This document shows, one piece after another, positions 20,462-29,497 of a DNA stretch of 64,000 bases (positions within the stretch are counted from its first letter, which is position 1; every line of letters starts with the position of its first letter). Below the pieces are notes generated by a model. The model was not told where the DNA came from. It was given only the letters and a program-made list of their open reading frames with translations, and ran no database searches. Both the position numbers and the translations under genes were made by a program. The stretch is from Pseudomonas sp. AN-1 (GTDB lineage Bacteria; Pseudomonadota; Gammaproteobacteria; Pseudomonadales; Pseudomonadaceae): assembly GCF_034057115.1 (NCBI RefSeq), contig NZ_CP139195.1:2914001-2978000 (forward strand), read 5' to 3'.

Positions 20462-20989
20462 ATGAGCTACAGCAAGATCCCGGCCGGCAAGGACCTGCCG
20501 AACGACATCTACGTCGCCATCGAGATCCCGGCCAATCACGCGCCGATCAAGTACGAGATCGATCACGACAGCGACTGCCTGTTCGTCGACCGCTTCATGG
20601 CCACCCCGATGTTCTACCCGGCCAACTACGGCTTCATCCCGCACACCCTGGCCGACGACGGCGACCCCCTCGACGTGCTGGTAGTGACCCCCTACCCGGT
20701 CGCGCCGGGCTCGGTGATCCGCGCCCGTCCGGTCGGCGTGCTGAACATGAGCGACGAGGCTGGCGGCGACGCCAAGCTGATCGCCGTACCGCACGACAAG
20801 CTGACCGTCCTGTACAAGGACGTGCAGAACTACACCGACCTGCCGGCCCTGCTGATCGAGCAGGTCAAGCACTTCTTCGAGAACTACAAGGATCTCGAGA
20901 AGGGCAAGTGGGTGAAGGTCGAAGGCTGGGGCGACGCCGAAGAGGCCCGCCAGCTGATTCTCAAGGCGGTGGCGGCTTACCAGAAGTAA
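20462..20989 (+). CDS. ppa: Inorganic pyrophosphatase (family I)
   Basis: The 175-residue cytoplasmic hexamer-forming enzyme hydrolyses pyrophosphate, pulling biosynthetic reactions forward. Active-site features are visible: YEIDHDSD and the Lys in [24 protein letters not shown], and the metal-binding signature DGDPLDVLV, plus a later DAKLIAV. The length equals that of E. coli PPase (176). It is a single-gene unit with its own -10 box TATAAT and a textbook terminator directly behind it. Confidence 0.97.
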   Translation: MSYSKIPAGKDLPNDIYVAIEIPANHAPIKYEIDHDSDCLFVDRFMATPMFYPANYGFIPHTLADDGDPLDVLVVTPYPVAPGSVIRARPVGVLNMSDEAGGDAKLIAVPHDKLTVLYKDVQNYTDLPALLIEQVKHFFENYKDLEKGKWVKVEGWGDAEEARQLILKAVAAYQK

Positions 20990-21005
20990 GCCGGACCCGC
21001 TTCGG

Positions 21006-21033
21006 AAAGCCCGCCCACAAGGCGGGCTTTTTA
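21006..21033 (+). terminator. Intrinsic terminator of ppa
   Basis: A 7-base stem (GCCCGCC/GGCGGGC) with loop CACAA is preceded by AAA and followed by TTTTT. Confidence 0.9.
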
Positions 21034-21115
21034 TTGCCTGTCGTTTTAAGCGGGATTTTCCTGTGCGACCCTTTCCGCTAATGTGTCGGGCTTCACAGCA
21101 GGACTCGTCCGCGCC

Positions 21116-22981
21116 ATGCCCCTCGACCCCTTGCCCGGCCTCTTCGCGCTGCTCGGCCTGCTGCCGGCGGTCGGCGGCATCCTGCTGATCGCCCGCCAGC
21201 GCCGCCTGCGCCGCCGCCTGGCCGCCCTCGGTGCGGTGGCCGAGGCCTTCACCGCCGGCGACAGCCTGGCCCGCGCCGCGCCCGGCGAGGATTGCGCCGG
21301 CCAGTTGGCCCGGCACCTCAACCGCATGCTCGGCCAGCTCGCCGACGAGCGCCGCGCCCTGCAGGGCAGCGAGCAGCAGCTGCGCAGCCTGATCGAGGCC
21401 GCCCCGGTGGGCATGCTGGTGCTCGACGCCCAGGGCCGGGTCGACTCGGCCAACCCGGCCGCCGGGGCGCTGTTCGACTGCCCGCCGGCGACCCTGTGCG
21501 GGCGCCGGATCGACGAGCTGCTGATCGGCGACGGCTGGAGCCGGCTGCTCGCCCAGCCCAACCGCAACCTCGAATTCGCCGCCCGCCGCGGCACCGGCAG
21601 CTTCCCGCTGGAGGCTTCCTGCACGCCCTTCCAGCGCGGCGGCCAGCCGCTGCAGCTGCTGCTGGCGCGCGACATCGGCGACCGCAAGGCCGCCGAGAAC
21701 CGCCTGCACTACCAGGCCCACTTCGACACCCTGACCGGCGCGGCCAACCGCACCCAGCTGCAGGCACGCATCGAACTCGGCCTGCAGTGCGGCGAGGCGC
21801 AGGCCCTGCTGTTCATCGACCTCGACCACTTCAAGCGGATCAACGACACCCTCGGCCACGAGATCGGCGACCAGCTGCTGTGCGCAGTGGCCGAGCGGCT
21901 GCGCCAGTGCGCGCCGCCCGGCGCCATGCTCGCCCGCCTCGGCGGCGACGAGTTCATCCTGCTGCTGCCCGGCGAACTCGCCGGCCAGGCCGACACCCTC
22001 GCCGAGCGCCTGCTGCAGGCCTTCCGCCAGCCGTTCCAGGTGCGCCAGTACGAGCTGTTCAGCAGCCCGAGCATCGGCATCGCCCACCAGCACGGCGGCC
22101 AGGCCAGCGCCGCGCAGCTGCTCAAGGAAGCCGACCTCGCCCTCTACCAGGCCAAGGGCCGCGGCCGCAACCGCCTGGCCCACTTCGACCGGCGCCTGGC
22201 CGAGGAGGCCGAGCAGCGCCACCGGCTGGAGGCCGAGCTGCGCAACGCCCTGACGCGCGGCGAGTTCGAGCTGTACTACCAGCCGCAGCTCGACCGCCAG
22301 GGCCGCCGGCACAGCTTCGAGGCGCTGCTGCGCTGGCGCTCGCCGCAACGCGGGCTGGTCAGCTCGGCGCAGTTCATGCCGGTGCTGGAGGAGACCGGGC
22401 TGATCCTCGACGCCACCCGCTGGATCTTCCGCCAGGCCTGCCGCCAACTGCGCCAGTGGCAGGACGAGGGGCGCGACTGGGGCATCGCGGTCAACCTGTC
22501 GCCGCTGGACTTCCGCCAGGCCGACCTGGCCGGCACGCTGCTGGCGATCCTCGCCGAGGAACGCCCGCCGGTGCAGCGCCTGGAGCTGGAGATCACCGAG
22601 ACCACCCTGCTGGATGCCGACCAGCAGGTGCAGGACACCCTGCATGCCCTCAAGCAGGCCGGCCTGACCCTGTTCCTCGACGACTTCGGCACCGGCTACG
22701 CCTCGCTGGCCTACCTGCAGTTCTTCCCCTTCGACGGGGTGAAGATCGACCGCCAGTTCGTCAGCGGTCTGCCCGACTGCCGCCAGTCGGTGGCGCTGGT
22801 GCGCGGCATCCTGGTGATCGCCGAACAGCTCGGCATGCAGGTGGTCGCCGAGGGCGTGGAGAACCAGCGCCAGGCCGACTTCCTGCGCCGCAACGGCTGT
22901 CACCGCCTGCAGGGCTACCTGTTCGGCCGCCCGCAGCCGGCCGACGCCTGCGCCGCCGCGGAGTCGCCGGCCCGCGCCTGA
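21116..22981 (+). CDS. GGDEF-EAL c-di-GMP protein with PAS domain
   Basis: This 621-residue protein has one N-terminal hydrophobic segment (LFALLGLLPAVGGILLI), a HAMP-like linker, a PAS domain (about 90-205), GGDEF (RLGGDEF near residue 280) and EAL domains. Both catalytic cores look intact: EAL signature FEALLRW, NLSPLDF, LEITETTLL, DDFGTGYASL, KIDRQFV and AEGVEN. There is no RxxD inhibitory site before GGDEF, so it could make or degrade c-di-GMP without product feedback; in many such fusions the EAL activity dominates. Start ATG 21116 is preferred over GTG 21083, which lacks a ribosome site and lies on a probable -10 element. It stands alone after the ppa terminator. Confidence 0.88.
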   Translation: MPLDPLPGLFALLGLLPAVGGILLIARQRRLRRRLAALGAVAEAFTAGDSLARAAPGEDCAGQLARHLNRMLGQLADERRALQGSEQQLRSLIEAAPVGMLVLDAQGRVDSANPAAGALFDCPPATLCGRRIDELLIGDGWSRLLAQPNRNLEFAARRGTGSFPLEASCTPFQRGGQPLQLLLARDIGDRKAAENRLHYQAHFDTLTGAANRTQLQARIELGLQCGEAQALLFIDLDHFKRINDTLGHEIGDQLLCAVAERLRQCAPPGAMLARLGGDEFILLLPGELAGQADTLAERLLQAFRQPFQVRQYELFSSPSIGIAHQHGGQASAAQLLKEADLALYQAKGRGRNRLAHFDRRLAEEAEQRHRLEAELRNALTRGEFELYYQPQLDRQGRRHSFEALLRWRSPQRGLVSSAQFMPVLEETGLILDATRWIFRQACRQLRQWQDEGRDWGIAVNLSPLDFRQADLAGTLLAILAEERPPVQRLELEITETTLLDADQQVQDTLHALKQAGLTLFLDDFGTGYASLAYLQFFPFDGVKIDRQFVSGLPDCRQSVALVRGILVIAEQLGMQVVAEGVENQRQADFLRRNGCHRLQGYLFGRPQPADACAAAESPARA

Positions 22982-23051
22982 GCCCGGCGCCGCTCTCCCC
23001 GCACCGCCGCTACCTGCTAAGCTGGTGCACCATTTTTGTGCGGAGCCCGCC

Positions 23052-23822
23052 ATGCCCCTGTCCGACCTGATCCTGCTGCTGCTCGCCGGCCTGGCCGCCG
23101 GCGGCATGAACGCCCTGGCCGGCGGCGGCACCTTCTTCTCCTTCCCGGCACTGCTGGCCGCCGGCCTGCCGCCGGTCACCGCCAACGCCACCAACGCCGT
23201 GGCCCTGTGGCCAGCGAGCATCGCCGGGGCCTGGGCGGCGCGCGGTTCGCTGCGCCCGCTGGGCAGCTACCTGCGGCCGCTGCTCGCCGCCGGCCTCGCC
23301 GGCGGCCTGGGCGGCGGCCTGCTGCTGCTGGCCGGCGGCGACGAGGTATTCCGCGTGCTGATTCCCTGGCTGCTGCTGGCCGCCACTGCGCTGTTCGCCG
23401 CCAGCCCCTGGCTGAGCCGCCTGCTCGCCGCCCGCCGCGGCACCGCCAGCGCGGTGCCGCCGCACGGCCCGCTGTCGCTCGGCGCCCACTCGCTGGTATC
23501 GATCTACGGCGGCTACTTCGGCGCCGGCATGGGCATCCTGCAGCTGGCCGCCTTCGCCATCGAGGGCCACGCCCTGGCCCGCGCCAACGCGCTGAAGAAC
23601 CTGATCTCGGCGGTGATCTACAGCGTCGCCAGCCTGACCTTCGTCGTCGCCGGCCGGGTCAGTTGGGCGGAACTGGCCGTGCTGCTCGCCGGCGCCACCC
23701 TCGGCGGCTACGCCGGCGGCGCGCTCGGCCAGCGCCTGCCGGCGCGCTGGCTGCGCGCCTTGGTGATCGTCGTCGGCAGCGGCATGACCCTCTACTACTT
23801 CTGGGCCACCTACGGGCGCTGA
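23052..23822 (+). CDS. TSUP (TauE/SafE) family membrane permease
   Basis: A 256-residue membrane protein with seven to eight hydrophobic segments and both TSUP half-motifs: GGMNALAGGGTFFSFPALLAAGL near the N-terminus (key residues N, GGG, FP) with TANATNAVAL, and GGYFGAGMGI in the second half followed by NALKNLISAVIY. TSUP permeases export or import sulfonates, sulfite, thiosulfate or similar small anions. The neighbours give no clue to substrate: it sits alone between the GGDEF-EAL gene and a repeat. ATG 23052 has a CGGAG ribosome site. Confidence 0.9.
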   Translation: MPLSDLILLLLAGLAAGGMNALAGGGTFFSFPALLAAGLPPVTANATNAVALWPASIAGAWAARGSLRPLGSYLRPLLAAGLAGGLGGGLLLLAGGDEVFRVLIPWLLLAATALFAASPWLSRLLAARRGTASAVPPHGPLSLGAHSLVSIYGGYFGAGMGILQLAAFAIEGHALARANALKNLISAVIYSVASLTFVVAGRVSWAELAVLLAGATLGGYAGGALGQRLPARWLRALVIVVGSGMTLYYFWATYGR

Positions 23823-23831
23823 GCGGCCCAT

Positions 23832-23889
23832 GGTGCGCACGGCGCACCCTACGCATCGCACCGTCTCCGTAGGGTGCGCCATGCGCACC
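23832..23889. repeat. Inverted repeat of the GTAGGGTGCGC family
   Basis: Two 22-base arms (23832-23853 and 23868-23889) are inverted copies with one mismatch; the arm core reads CGTAGGGTGCGCC. It lies between the TSUP gene and xseB, both on the plus strand, and may also act as a transcript end. It resembles short dispersed repeats seen around Pseudomonas genomes. Confidence 0.65.
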
Positions 23890-23983
23890 GGGACAGGCGC
23901 CCCAGCCGCCTGGATGGCGTTTGCCCACACGCCGCGGCTCTGCTAGTGTCGCGCCCGTTTTTCCGCCGTCCGAGAGCGCCGCC

Positions 23984-24223
23984 ATGGCCCGCAAGAAAAC
24001 CGCCCCCGATTTCGAGCAGTCGCTGAGCGAGCTGCAGACCCTGGTCGAGCGCCTGGAGAGCGGCGAGCTGTCCCTCGAGGACTCGCTGGCCGCCTTCGAG
24101 CAGGGCATCCGCCTGACCCGCGAGTGCCAGGGTGCGCTGGGCCAGGCCGAGCAGAAGGTGCAGATCCTCCTCGGCCAGGACGGCCAGACCGCCCCCTTCG
24201 ACGCGGAGGGCGAGGCGCAATGA
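23984..24223 (+). CDS. xseB: Exodeoxyribonuclease VII small subunit
   Basis: This 79-residue helical protein binds the large subunit XseA, encoded elsewhere, to form exonuclease VII, a single-strand DNA exonuclease. The family core [35 protein letters not shown] is recognisable (key parts [23 protein letters not shown]). ATG 23984 gives the usual length; the upstream open frame is not conserved. Its TGA overlaps the ispA ATG. The xseB-ispA-dxs order is conserved in gamma-proteobacteria (PA4042-PA4044). Confidence 0.95.
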   Translation: MARKKTAPDFEQSLSELQTLVERLESGELSLEDSLAAFEQGIRLTRECQGALGQAEQKVQILLGQDGQTAPFDAEGEAQ

Positions 24224-25110
24224 GTCTCCAGCAGTACCAGGCCGCCTGCCAGGCACGCGTCGACGCCGCCCTCGACGCCCTGTTCGTCGCTCCCCGTCCC
24301 GAACTCGAGCGCCTCTACCGGGCCATGCGCTACAGCGTGATCAACGGCGGCAAGCGCGTGCGCCCGCTGCTCGCCTACGCCGCCTGCGAGACCCTCGGCG
24401 GCGCGGCCGAACGGGCCGACGGCGCGGCCTGCGCGGTGGAGCTGATCCATGCCTACTCGCTGGTCCACGACGACCTGCCGGCGATGGACGACGACGAGCT
24501 GCGCCGCGGCCAGCCGACCACCCACATCGCCTTCGACGAGGCCTGCGCCATCCTCGCCGGCGACGGCCTGCAGGCGCTGGCCTTCGAGGTGCTCGCCGAC
24601 GCCGGGCGCAACCCCGCCGATGCCGCCACCCGCCTGGACATGGTCGTCAGCCTGGCCCGCGCCGCCGGACCGGCCGGCATGGTCGGCGGCCAGGCCATCG
24701 ACCTCGGCTCGGTCGGCGTGCAGCTCGACCAGACCGCCCTGGAGACCATGCACCGGCACAAGACCGGTGCGCTGATCGAGGCCAGCGTGCGCCTCGGCGC
24801 CCTGGCCAGCGGCGGCAGCGACGCCAGCAGCCTCGCCGCGCTGCAGGACTACGCCCGCGCCATCGGCCTGGCCTTCCAGGTGCAGGACGACATCCTCGAC
24901 GTGGAGAGCGACACCGCCACCCTGGGCAAGACCCAGGGCAAGGACCAGGCCCACGACAAGCCGACCTACCCGGCGCTGCTCGGCCTCGACGCCGCCAAGG
25001 CCTACGCCCTGGAACTGCGCGATCTGGCGCTGGCGGCCCTGCAGCCATTCGACGAGCGCGCCGACGCCCTGCGCCAGCTGGCCTGCTACATAGTCGCACG
25101 CACGCACTGA
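24220..25110 (+). CDS. ispA: Farnesyl diphosphate synthase IspA
   Basis: The 296-residue prenyltransferase condenses DMAPP and two IPP units to farnesyl diphosphate, precursor of undecaprenyl phosphate and quinone side chains. Both Asp-rich metal sites are present: DDLPAMDDD near residue 83 and the second motif [13 protein letters not shown] near residue 223. GGKRVRP near residue 45 binds diphosphate. Start ATG 24220 overlaps the xseB stop (ATGA), so translation is coupled. Length is that of E. coli IspA (299). Confidence 0.97.
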   Translation: MSLQQYQAACQARVDAALDALFVAPRPELERLYRAMRYSVINGGKRVRPLLAYAACETLGGAAERADGAACAVELIHAYSLVHDDLPAMDDDELRRGQPTTHIAFDEACAILAGDGLQALAFEVLADAGRNPADAATRLDMVVSLARAAGPAGMVGGQAIDLGSVGVQLDQTALETMHRHKTGALIEASVRLGALASGGSDASSLAALQDYARAIGLAFQVQDDILDVESDTATLGKTQGKDQAHDKPTYPALLGLDAAKAYALELRDLALAALQPFDERADALRQLACYIVARTH

Positions 25111-25212
25111 GTTCCCCGGTCCGGACCCGGCCGCCACGGCGGAAAATCGCGGCGCGAATTTTCCACGGGGTGGCCATCCCCCCTGCGCCGGCTCCACTCG
25201 ACCTTCGCTTGC

Positions 25213-25241
25213 TTGGGCACCCCGGCCGCTTCGGGTAAACT
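25213..25241 (+). promoter_or_regulatory. Candidate sigma-70 promoter of dxs
   Basis: TTGGGC (25213-25218) and TAAACT (25236-25241) are separated by 17 bases and end 33 bases before the dxs ATG. The 164-base gap after ispA makes a separate promoter likely. Confidence 0.45.
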
Positions 25242-25274
25242 CGCCCATCTTTTTCCGACTGCCGAACCCGTCCG

Positions 25275-27185
25275 ATGCCCAAGACGCTGCACGAGTTTCC
25301 CCGCCAGCGGCCCGACACGCCCCTGCTCGACCGCATCGACAGCCCCGCCGCGCTGCGCGACCTCAGCGAGGCCGAGCTGGACACCCTGGCCGACGAGCTG
25401 CGCCAGTACCTGCTCTACACGGTGGGGCGTACCGGCGGGCACTTCGGCGCCGGTCTGGGCGTGGTCGAGCTGACCATCGCCCTGCACCACGTCTACCACA
25501 CCCCCGAGGACCGTCTGGTGTGGGACGTCGGCCACCAGGCCTACCCGCACAAGATCCTCACCGGCCGCCGCGAGCGGATGGCGACCCTGCGCCAGAAGGG
25601 CGGCCTGGCCGCCTTCCCGCGGCGCAGTGAGAGCGCGTACGACACCTTCGGCGTCGGCCACTCCAGCACCTCGATCAGCGCCGCGCTGGGCATGGCCCTG
25701 GCCAACCGTCTGCAGGGCAGCGAGCGGCGCACCGTGGCGGTGATCGGCGACGGCGCACTGACCGCCGGCATGGCCTTCGAGGCGCTCAACCACGCCTCGG
25801 AAACCGCCGCCGACATGCTGGTGGTGCTCAACGACAACGACATGTCGATCTCGCGCAACGTCGGCGGCCTGAACAACTACCTGACCAAGATCCTCTCCAG
25901 CCGCACCTACGCCAGCATGCGCGAGGGCAGCAAGAAGATCCTCTCGCGCATCCCCGGCGCCTGGGAGATCGCCCGCCGCACCGAGGAGCACGCCAAGGGC
26001 ATGCTGGTGCCCGGCACCCTGTTCGAGGAGCTGGGCTGGAACTACATCGGCCCCATCGACGGCCACGACCTGCCGACCCTGATCGCCACCCTGCGCAAGA
26101 TGCGCGAACTCAAGGGCCCGCAGTTCCTCCACGTGGTGACCAAGAAGGGCAAGGGCTTCGCCCCGGCCGAGGAAGACCCGATCGGCTATCACGCCATCGG
26201 CAAGCTGGAGGTCGGCAGCAGCGCCGCGCCCAAGGCCAGCGGACCGAAATACTGCGAGGTGTTCGGCCAGTGGCTGTGCGACATGGCGGCCGTCGACGAG
26301 CGCCTGATCGGCATCACCCCGGCGATGAAGGAAGGCTCCGACCTGGTGGCCTTCGCCGAGCGCTTCCCGGAACGCTACTTCGACGTCGCCATCGCCGAGC
26401 AGCACGCGGTGACCCTCGCCGCCGGCCTGGCCTGCGAGGGCGCCAAGCCGGTGGTGGCGATCTACTCGACCTTCCTGCAGCGCGCCTACGACCAGCTGAT
26501 CCACGACGTCGCGGTACAGGACCTCGACGTGCTGTTCGCCATCGACCGCGCCGGCCTGGTCGGCGAGGACGGCCCGACCCACGCCGGCAGCTTCGACCTC
26601 TCCTACCTGCGCTGCATCCCCGACATGGTCGTCATGACCCCCAGCGACGAGAACGAGCTGCGCCTGCTGCTGACCACCGGCTACCGGCATGTCGGCCCGG
26701 CGGCGGTACGCTACCCGCGCGGCAGCGGCCCCAACGCTCCGATCTCTCCGGCGCTGGAGGCAGTCGAGATCGGCAAGGGCGTGGTCCGTCGTCACGGCGC
26801 CGGCCAGGTCGCCCTGCTGGTGTTCGGCGTGCAGCTGGCCGCCGCGCTGGAGGTGGCCGAGAAGCTCGATGCCACGGTGGTCGACATGCGCTTCGTCAAG
26901 CCGCTCGACGCCGCACTGATACGCGAGCTGGCCGCCAGCCACGCGCTGCTGGTGAGCGTCGAGGAGAACGCGGTGATGGGCGGCGCCGGCAGCGCGGTGG
27001 CCGAATTCCTCGCCGCCGAGGGCATCGTCATGCCGCTGCTGCAGCTCGGCCTGCCCGACCGCTACGTCGAGCACGCCAAGCCGACCGAGATGCTCGCCGA
27101 ATGCGGCCTGGATGCCGCCGGCATCGAGTCCGCGGTGCGCGCGCGCCTGGCGCTGCTTGAGAAAAACTCATCCCGAGTCGTCTGA
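25275..27185 (+). CDS. dxs: 1-deoxy-D-xylulose-5-phosphate synthase
   Basis: A 636-residue thiamine-diphosphate enzyme that joins pyruvate and glyceraldehyde 3-phosphate, the entry step of the MEP isoprenoid pathway and of thiamine and pyridoxal synthesis. Signatures: [14 protein letters not shown] and [14 protein letters not shown] at the N-terminus, the ThDP motif [15 protein letters not shown] near residue 155 with NDNDMSIS, the transketolase part with [10 protein letters not shown] and [14 protein letters not shown] near residue 370, and [13 protein letters not shown]. It provides the isoprenoid units used by IspA directly upstream. It is followed by a strong terminator. Confidence 0.97.
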   Translation: MPKTLHEFPRQRPDTPLLDRIDSPAALRDLSEAELDTLADELRQYLLYTVGRTGGHFGAGLGVVELTIALHHVYHTPEDRLVWDVGHQAYPHKILTGRRERMATLRQKGGLAAFPRRSESAYDTFGVGHSSTSISAALGMALANRLQGSERRTVAVIGDGALTAGMAFEALNHASETAADMLVVLNDNDMSISRNVGGLNNYLTKILSSRTYASMREGSKKILSRIPGAWEIARRTEEHAKGMLVPGTLFEELGWNYIGPIDGHDLPTLIATLRKMRELKGPQFLHVVTKKGKGFAPAEEDPIGYHAIGKLEVGSSAAPKASGPKYCEVFGQWLCDMAAVDERLIGITPAMKEGSDLVAFAERFPERYFDVAIAEQHAVTLAAGLACEGAKPVVAIYSTFLQRAYDQLIHDVAVQDLDVLFAIDRAGLVGEDGPTHAGSFDLSYLRCIPDMVVMTPSDENELRLLLTTGYRHVGPAAVRYPRGSGPNAPISPALEAVEIGKGVVRRHGAGQVALLVFGVQLAAALEVAEKLDATVVDMRFVKPLDAALIRELAASHALLVSVEENAVMGGAGSAVAEFLAAEGIVMPLLQLGLPDRYVEHAKPTEMLAECGLDAAGIESAVRARLALLEKNSSRVV

Positions 27186-27205
27186 AAGCTGCTTGAGTTT
27201 CACCA

Positions 27206-27239
27206 CGCCGCGCACTAAGGTGCGCGGCGTTTTGCTTTT
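27206..27239 (+). terminator. Intrinsic terminator of dxs
   Basis: A 10-base stem (CGCCGCGCAC/GTGCGCGGCG) with a 4-base loop is followed by TTTTGCTTTT. Confidence 0.9.
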
Positions 27240-27242
27240 CGT

Positions 27243-27445
27243 CAGGGTGCGCAGGCTAGGGCCTGCGTTAAACGGGAAGCCGGTGCGTCCTCGGACAAGG
27301 CCGGCGCTGCCCCCGCAACGGTAATCGACCGCAGACCTCGGTCTGCACGCCCGTTCAACAGCCACTGGGAATGTCCCGGGAAGGCGAACCGGCGCGTCGA
27401 CAGCCCGGAGACCGGCCCCGACGGATTCGACAGGTGTTGCGGAGG
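27243..27445 (+). promoter_or_regulatory. Cobalamin riboswitch
   Basis: The leader of btuB shows the ordered elements of the adenosylcobalamin aptamer: GGGAAGCCGGTG, GCTGCCCCCGCAACGGTAA (conserved CCCGCAAC core), GCCACTGGG with CCCGGGAAGGCG, and the B12 box AGCCCGGAGACCGGCC at 27402-27417, which is a near-perfect consensus match. It should bind cobalamin and shut off the downstream TonB receptor gene. Confidence 0.95.
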
Positions 27446-27460
27446 GCCGCACCGTCAGTC

Positions 27461-27492
27461 GCGCGCCCGTCCTGTGGGCGCGTTTCTGTCTT
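27461..27492 (+). terminator. Likely expression-platform terminator of the cobalamin riboswitch
   Basis: A hairpin CGCGCCC/GGGCGCG (27462-27468 and 27476-27482) is followed by TTTCTGTCTTC, 44 bases before the btuB ATG. It suggests control by premature transcription termination. Confidence 0.6.
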
Positions 27493-27535
27493 CTGCCCTC
27501 CTCGAAAGTCTGCCTTCACTTTTGAGGATTTCCTG

Positions 27536-29434
27536 ATGAAGCTTTCCCGTCTGGCGCTGGCCGTGGCCCTCGCCCCGAGCCTGACCCTGGCCGCCGAGCC
27601 GGCCAGCGACGACATCGCGCCCCTGGTCATCACCCGCGCCACTCCGCTGGAGCAGCCGGCGCCGGCCAGCGTGCGGGTGATCAAGCGCGCCGAGATCGAG
27701 CGCAGCGGCGCCCACAACCTGATCGACGTGCTGCGCGGCCAGGCCGGCGTGCAGCTGCGCGACATCATCGGCGACGGCAGCCGCGCCACGCCCAGCCTGC
27801 GCGGCTTCGGCGAGAACGCGGTGAACAACACGCTGATCCTGGTCGACGGCCGCCGCCTCAACCAGCCGGCGATGGCCGGCGCCGACCTCAACAGCGTGCC
27901 GCTGGCCAACATCGAGCGCATCGAGATCCTGCGCGGCGCCGGCACCGTGCTGTACGGCGACCAGGCGGTCGGCGGGGTGATCAACATCGTCACCCGCACG
28001 CCGCGGCGCAACGAGGCCTACGTGGAGACCAGCCGCGGCAGCCACGACCTGGAAGCCTATCGCGGCCATGTCTTCCAGCAGCTCGGCGGCGGCTTCTCGG
28101 TGTACGCCAGCGGCGAGGCCCGCCACACCGACAACTACCGCGACCACAACGCCGCCGACTACGGCAACGCCTTCGGCCGCCTGCGCTACGACCACGCCCG
28201 CGGCTGGGCGCTGTACGAGTACCAGACGGTGGACGACGAGCTGCTCTATCCGGGCGCGCTGAGCCTCGCCCAACGCCGCAGCGACCGCAAGCAGAGCCAG
28301 TCCACGGACTGGAACGACAGCAATACCCAGGTGCACCGCTTCGCCGTCGAGCAGCGCCTCGACGAGATCTGGACCGCCAACTTCGACTACAGCCACAGCG
28401 ACCAGGATGGCGTGGGCTCGTTCTTCGGAGGCGGCTTCAGCCAAGGCACTCGCATCGAAAGCTTCAGCCCGCGCCTGACCGCCCGCTGGGACACGGCGCG
28501 CGGCCACAGCGAATGGCTGCTGGGCCACGACCACATCACCAGCGACTACCAGGCCTCCTGGGGCAGCGACTTCCGCCAGACCCTGCGCGACTGGTACACC
28601 CAATTCAGCCAGCCGCTCGGCCACGACCTGACGCTGAGCCTCGGCTACCGCGCCAGCGAGGCCGAGGACCGCGACCACAGCGCCGGCAGCAACCACACCG
28701 ACCGCGAGGGCAGCAGCAGCGTCGGCCTGTCCTGGCAGGCCGACGCGCAGACCCGCGTGTTCCTCAAGCGCGAGGACGTGCTGCGCTGGGCCAACGTCGA
28801 CGAGAACGGCTTCGTCGGCCCCGGCGTCGAGTTCCTCAAGCCGCAGACCGGCGCATCCTGGGAAGGCGGCGTGGAATGGGACGACGGCGCGCAGCGCTAC
28901 CAGCTGAGCGTCTACCGCCTCGATCTGGACGACGAGCTGATGTACGACGCCACGGCCACGGGCCCCTTCGGTCCCGGCACCGGCGCCAACGTCAACCTGG
29001 ACAAGACCCGCCGCGATGGCCTGCTGCTCGAGGCCCGCCGCCAGCTGACCGAGCGCCTCGCCCTCGGCGGCCAGTACAGCTTCACCGACTCCGAGTACCG
29101 CACCGGCCCCTTCGCGGGCAACGAGGTGCCCGGCGTATCGCGCCACAGCGCCAGCGCCCACCTCGACTACCTGCTCCTGCCGGGACTCAACGGCCGCCTG
29201 GAGGCCCTGTACACCGGCGGCTACTACCTGTACAGCGACGACGCCCACAGCCAGCCGCGCGAGGGCGGCTACACCCTGCTCAACGCCGCACTGAGCTACG
29301 ACTACCGCCAGCTCACCGCCAGGCTGCGGATCAACAACCTGACCGGCAAGCAGTACGACACCTATGCCAACCCCTTCGGCCGCTACCCGGCGCCGGAAGA
29401 GGACGTGCAGCTGAGCGTCGGCTACCGCTTCTGA
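27536..29434 (+). CDS. btuB: TonB-dependent cobalamin receptor BtuB-like
   Basis: The 632-residue outer-membrane receptor has a signal peptide (LTLAAEPA), a TonB-box-like segment (APLVITR), a plug domain (VIKRAEIERSGAHNLIDVLRGQ, LRGFGENAVNNTLILVDGRRLN, IERIEILRGAGTVLYGDQAVGGVINI-type motifs) and a 22-strand barrel ending in YRF. It imports vitamin B12 or related corrinoids using TonB energy. The cobalamin riboswitch in its leader is the best evidence for substrate. GAGGA lies 7 bases before ATG 27536. In P. aeruginosa the dxs gene is followed directly by the btuF-like gene, so btuB appears to be an added gene here. No btuCD or cob genes are in the window. Confidence 0.92.
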   Translation: MKLSRLALAVALAPSLTLAAEPASDDIAPLVITRATPLEQPAPASVRVIKRAEIERSGAHNLIDVLRGQAGVQLRDIIGDGSRATPSLRGFGENAVNNTLILVDGRRLNQPAMAGADLNSVPLANIERIEILRGAGTVLYGDQAVGGVINIVTRTPRRNEAYVETSRGSHDLEAYRGHVFQQLGGGFSVYASGEARHTDNYRDHNAADYGNAFGRLRYDHARGWALYEYQTVDDELLYPGALSLAQRRSDRKQSQSTDWNDSNTQVHRFAVEQRLDEIWTANFDYSHSDQDGVGSFFGGGFSQGTRIESFSPRLTARWDTARGHSEWLLGHDHITSDYQASWGSDFRQTLRDWYTQFSQPLGHDLTLSLGYRASEAEDRDHSAGSNHTDREGSSSVGLSWQADAQTRVFLKREDVLRWANVDENGFVGPGVEFLKPQTGASWEGGVEWDDGAQRYQLSVYRLDLDDELMYDATATGPFGPGTGANVNLDKTRRDGLLLEARRQLTERLALGGQYSFTDSEYRTGPFAGNEVPGVSRHSASAHLDYLLLPGLNGRLEALYTGGYYLYSDDAHSQPREGGYTLLNAALSYDYRQLTARLRINNLTGKQYDTYANPFGRYPAPEEDVQLSVGYRF

Positions 29435-29447
29435 TCCGGACGCCGGA

Positions 29448-29483
29448 AACGACGAGGCCCCGCCTAAGCGGGGCCTCGTCGTT
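29448..29483. terminator. Bidirectional terminator between btuB and btuF
   Basis: A 16-base perfect stem (AACGACGAGGCCCCGC and its complement) with loop CTAA ends in T-rich flanks on both strands and serves the two convergent transcripts. Confidence 0.9.
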
Positions 29484-29497
29484 TCAGCCGCGCAGAC

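Noticed and set aside
21083-21115. Upstream GTG start for the GGDEF-EAL gene
   Set aside because: No ribosome site, and the GTG overlaps a likely -10 element; ATG 21116 is preferred.
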